A stretch of 64,000 nt of DNA from contig JABMCL010001376.1 of NCBI GenBank assembly GCA_018857735.1, forward strand, positions 212,501-276,500, written 5' to 3'. Numbering within the stretch: position 1 is the stretch's first letter; every line of letters begins with the position of its first letter. The notes beneath the pieces are model-generated. The model was not told the DNA's origin and did not search any database. It saw only the letters and a list, made by a program, of their open reading frames with translations. The DNA is from Alviniconcha marisindica (taxonomy: Eukaryota; Mollusca; Gastropoda; Provannidae). Position numbers and translations under genes: made by a program. Positions 62,336-64,000 of this stretch are shown piece after piece.

Positions 62336-62880
62336 ACAATGTCCAGCAGGATGGTAAACATTCAACAGTCAATGGTCAACAGGACTGTCAACATTCCATA
62401 CCATAGCTAACAGGATGGTTAACATTCCATGCTGACAATGACCAACAGGAGGGTCAACATTCCACACTGACAATAACCAACAGGACATTAACATTCCACA
62501 CTGACAACAGCCAACAGGTTAACTTTCCACACTGACAATGGCCAACAGGAGGGTTAACATTCCATGCTGACAGTAGCCAACAGGAGACTTAACATTCCAC
62601 ACTGACAATAGCCAACAGGAGGGTTAACATTCCACACTGACAATGGCCAACAGGAGGGTTAACATTCCACACTGACAATAACCAACAGGAGGGTTAACAT
62701 TCCACACTGACAATAGCCAACAGGAGGGTTAACATTCCACACTGACAATGGCCAACAGGAGGGTTAACATTCCACACTGACAATAACCAACAGGAGGGTT
62801 AACATTCCACACTGACAATAACCAACAGGAGGGTTAGCATTCCACACTGACAATGGCTGACAGGAGGGTTAACATTCCAC
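62336..62880 (+). repeat. 35-bp minisatellite, related to the preceding array
   Basis: AACATTCCACACTGACAATG then GCCAACAGGAGGGTT, about 15 copies. Its last unit contributes the stop codon of the minus-strand exon at 62869. Confidence 0.96.
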
Positions 62881-63293
62881 ACTTTTATCCCCTGTCCCAA
62901 TGTCCTGAGACGGTTCCGACATTTCCTGAAGCAATGGCTGTTGGCTGGTTGGAGGGGACATGAGCTCAGTCTGATTCACTGATCCGTAGGATTCGGTTCC
63001 CACGGAAACCCTGGTGTCCCTATTCTCTGCTTTCGGAGAGGCGCTGGCATCCAGCAGATGCGTTTCCTGGCCACTCTGATTTCGCTCCAGAATCTTGGTG
63101 GTGACGCTCTCCATGAAATTCTGCAGCTGCCTCGTTGTCTCTTCGTCCTCTGTGTCAGCCAGAAGACGGGTGTTTTCTGACTCTTGCACCTCATCATCAT
63201 CTTCATCACCGTCGCCTTCCTTGCCTGCATTCAGATGATGCTCTTCGTTGTCATCGTTACTGGCTGGGAGGTGCAGGTGGTCTATGGGCAAGT
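62869..63293 (-). CDS. Last coding exon of an unidentified acidic protein (convergent gene, continues off the right edge)
   Basis: On the minus strand a good acceptor (TTCTGCTTCAG|ACTTGC) at 63294 opens a 425-nt exon in phase 1, ending at TAA (62871-62869). The peptide starts LPIDHLHLPASNDDNEEHH, has a very acidic stretch (DGDEDDDEVQESEN), a helical segment TTRQLQNFMESVTTKILERN, and ends in SVEC. ENTRLL and THLLD resemble dileucine sorting signals and YGSV a YxxPhi signal, so a cytosolic tail of a membrane-trafficked protein is possible (inference). The frame is also open upstream to an ATG at 63342. I do not recognise the family. The last four codons and stop come from the adjacent minisatellite. 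Confidence 0.6.
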
Positions 63294-63680
63294 CTGAAGC
63301 AGAAATTTCAAAGAATGAGTCATCCTTTTTCTTCAAGAACATGATGAGATTCCAACCTCAATAGTATGGACAAGAAAGGGAGTAACACTATTAAAACTCT
63401 CACCATGTCCCACGATTTCCATTTTCCCTCCCTCTATTGATGTAGTCATAAATAAAAGGCGTTGGGGTGGAGATGTATACATATATATATATATATATAC
63501 AAGCAAACACATGAGTCTTTATAGTATAATTCCACCAAACAATGCAACAGTTAACTGCATCATTCAATTCACCACAAAACCTGCCTACCACAAAGTCCAA
63601 GCAGAAGAAAAAGAATGAAACATCTAACATGAATAAACTACTCACTGCCCTGCCTGCCCCACTCCAGTGGCCACCCCCTT

Positions 63681-63711
<31 letters not shown>

Positions 63712-64000
63712 ACAAAGAGACCAAAACACTTCAATTCCAACACAATACCGGCCAAACTATCATTTTAAATGTAGTACAATGCTGAACATCAGAAATGAAA
63801 AAATACTGTCCAGCACACATCTCATGCTACCCTGACACCCTATCTGATGAGACTTTATCCAACTGCAAGCTAAGCCTTCATTTTTCTTTGTCTTTTTTCT
63901 GCAGTCTTATTGCTTGTATACGTAACTGTTTCTTTGTCACTTCAAAAAGGGGTCTACCCCCAAAAATGTCCATTGTTTGGCGCTGTCCCATTAAAAAAAG
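63294..64000. other. Intron of the minus-strand gene
   Basis: (TA)n at 63478-63499, a C run at 63682-63708. No further exon is recognised on the minus strand. Confidence 0.4.

Overview
The window is eukaryotic, animal genomic DNA. It is intron-rich and AT-leaning, and is saturated with microsatellites ((CA/TG)n, (CT/AG)n, long G or C runs), minisatellites, tRNA-derived SINEs and small inverted-repeat elements. The best guess is a lophotrochozoan, probably a gastropod mollusc; this rests on repeat style and gene content and is inference.

The window is dominated by one plus-strand gene that I reconstruct exon by exon as EVC2 (limbin). It has a non-coding first exon ending at 1624 and 29 coding exons from the ATG at 2884 to the TAG at 48793. 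All intron phases agree, and the model gives 1347 codons plus stop. The protein has a signal peptide, a short beta-rich ectodomain, one transmembrane helix (about residues 242-266) preceded by an HGF/FFIA-type motif as in vertebrate EVC2, a cytosolic coiled coil of more than 800 residues, and a basic tail. Immediately upstream and divergent, 1291-1091 on the minus strand encodes a 67-residue N-terminus with one membrane anchor. I interpret it as exon 1 of EVC, which would reproduce the head-to-head EVC/EVC2 arrangement of vertebrates around a promoter of a few hundred bases. EVC and EVC2 form the ciliary EvC complex that relays Smoothened activity in Hedgehog signalling.

Layout: 1-1090, start of the presumed EVC intron 1; 1292-1624, shared promoter and EVC2 exon 1; 2814-48793, EVC2; 48794 to about 62.87 kb, 3' flank made of repeats with no recognisable gene; 62869-63293 (minus), the last coding exon of an unidentified acidic protein converging on EVC2, its stop codon lying inside a 35-bp minisatellite.

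The most unusual aspect is the repeat architecture of EVC2. At roughly half of its exons the adjacent intron holds tandem copies of the exon-intron junction itself (donor or acceptor plus some exon bases). Several copies keep intact GT or AG signals. In three places (before exon 12, after exon 23, before exon 26) the copies are open in the exon's own reading frame, so they could be used as alternative splice sites. Other highlights are three fold-back elements, a TTAA-flanked miniature element nested inside a SINE, a second copy of it elsewhere, and a GC-AG intron.
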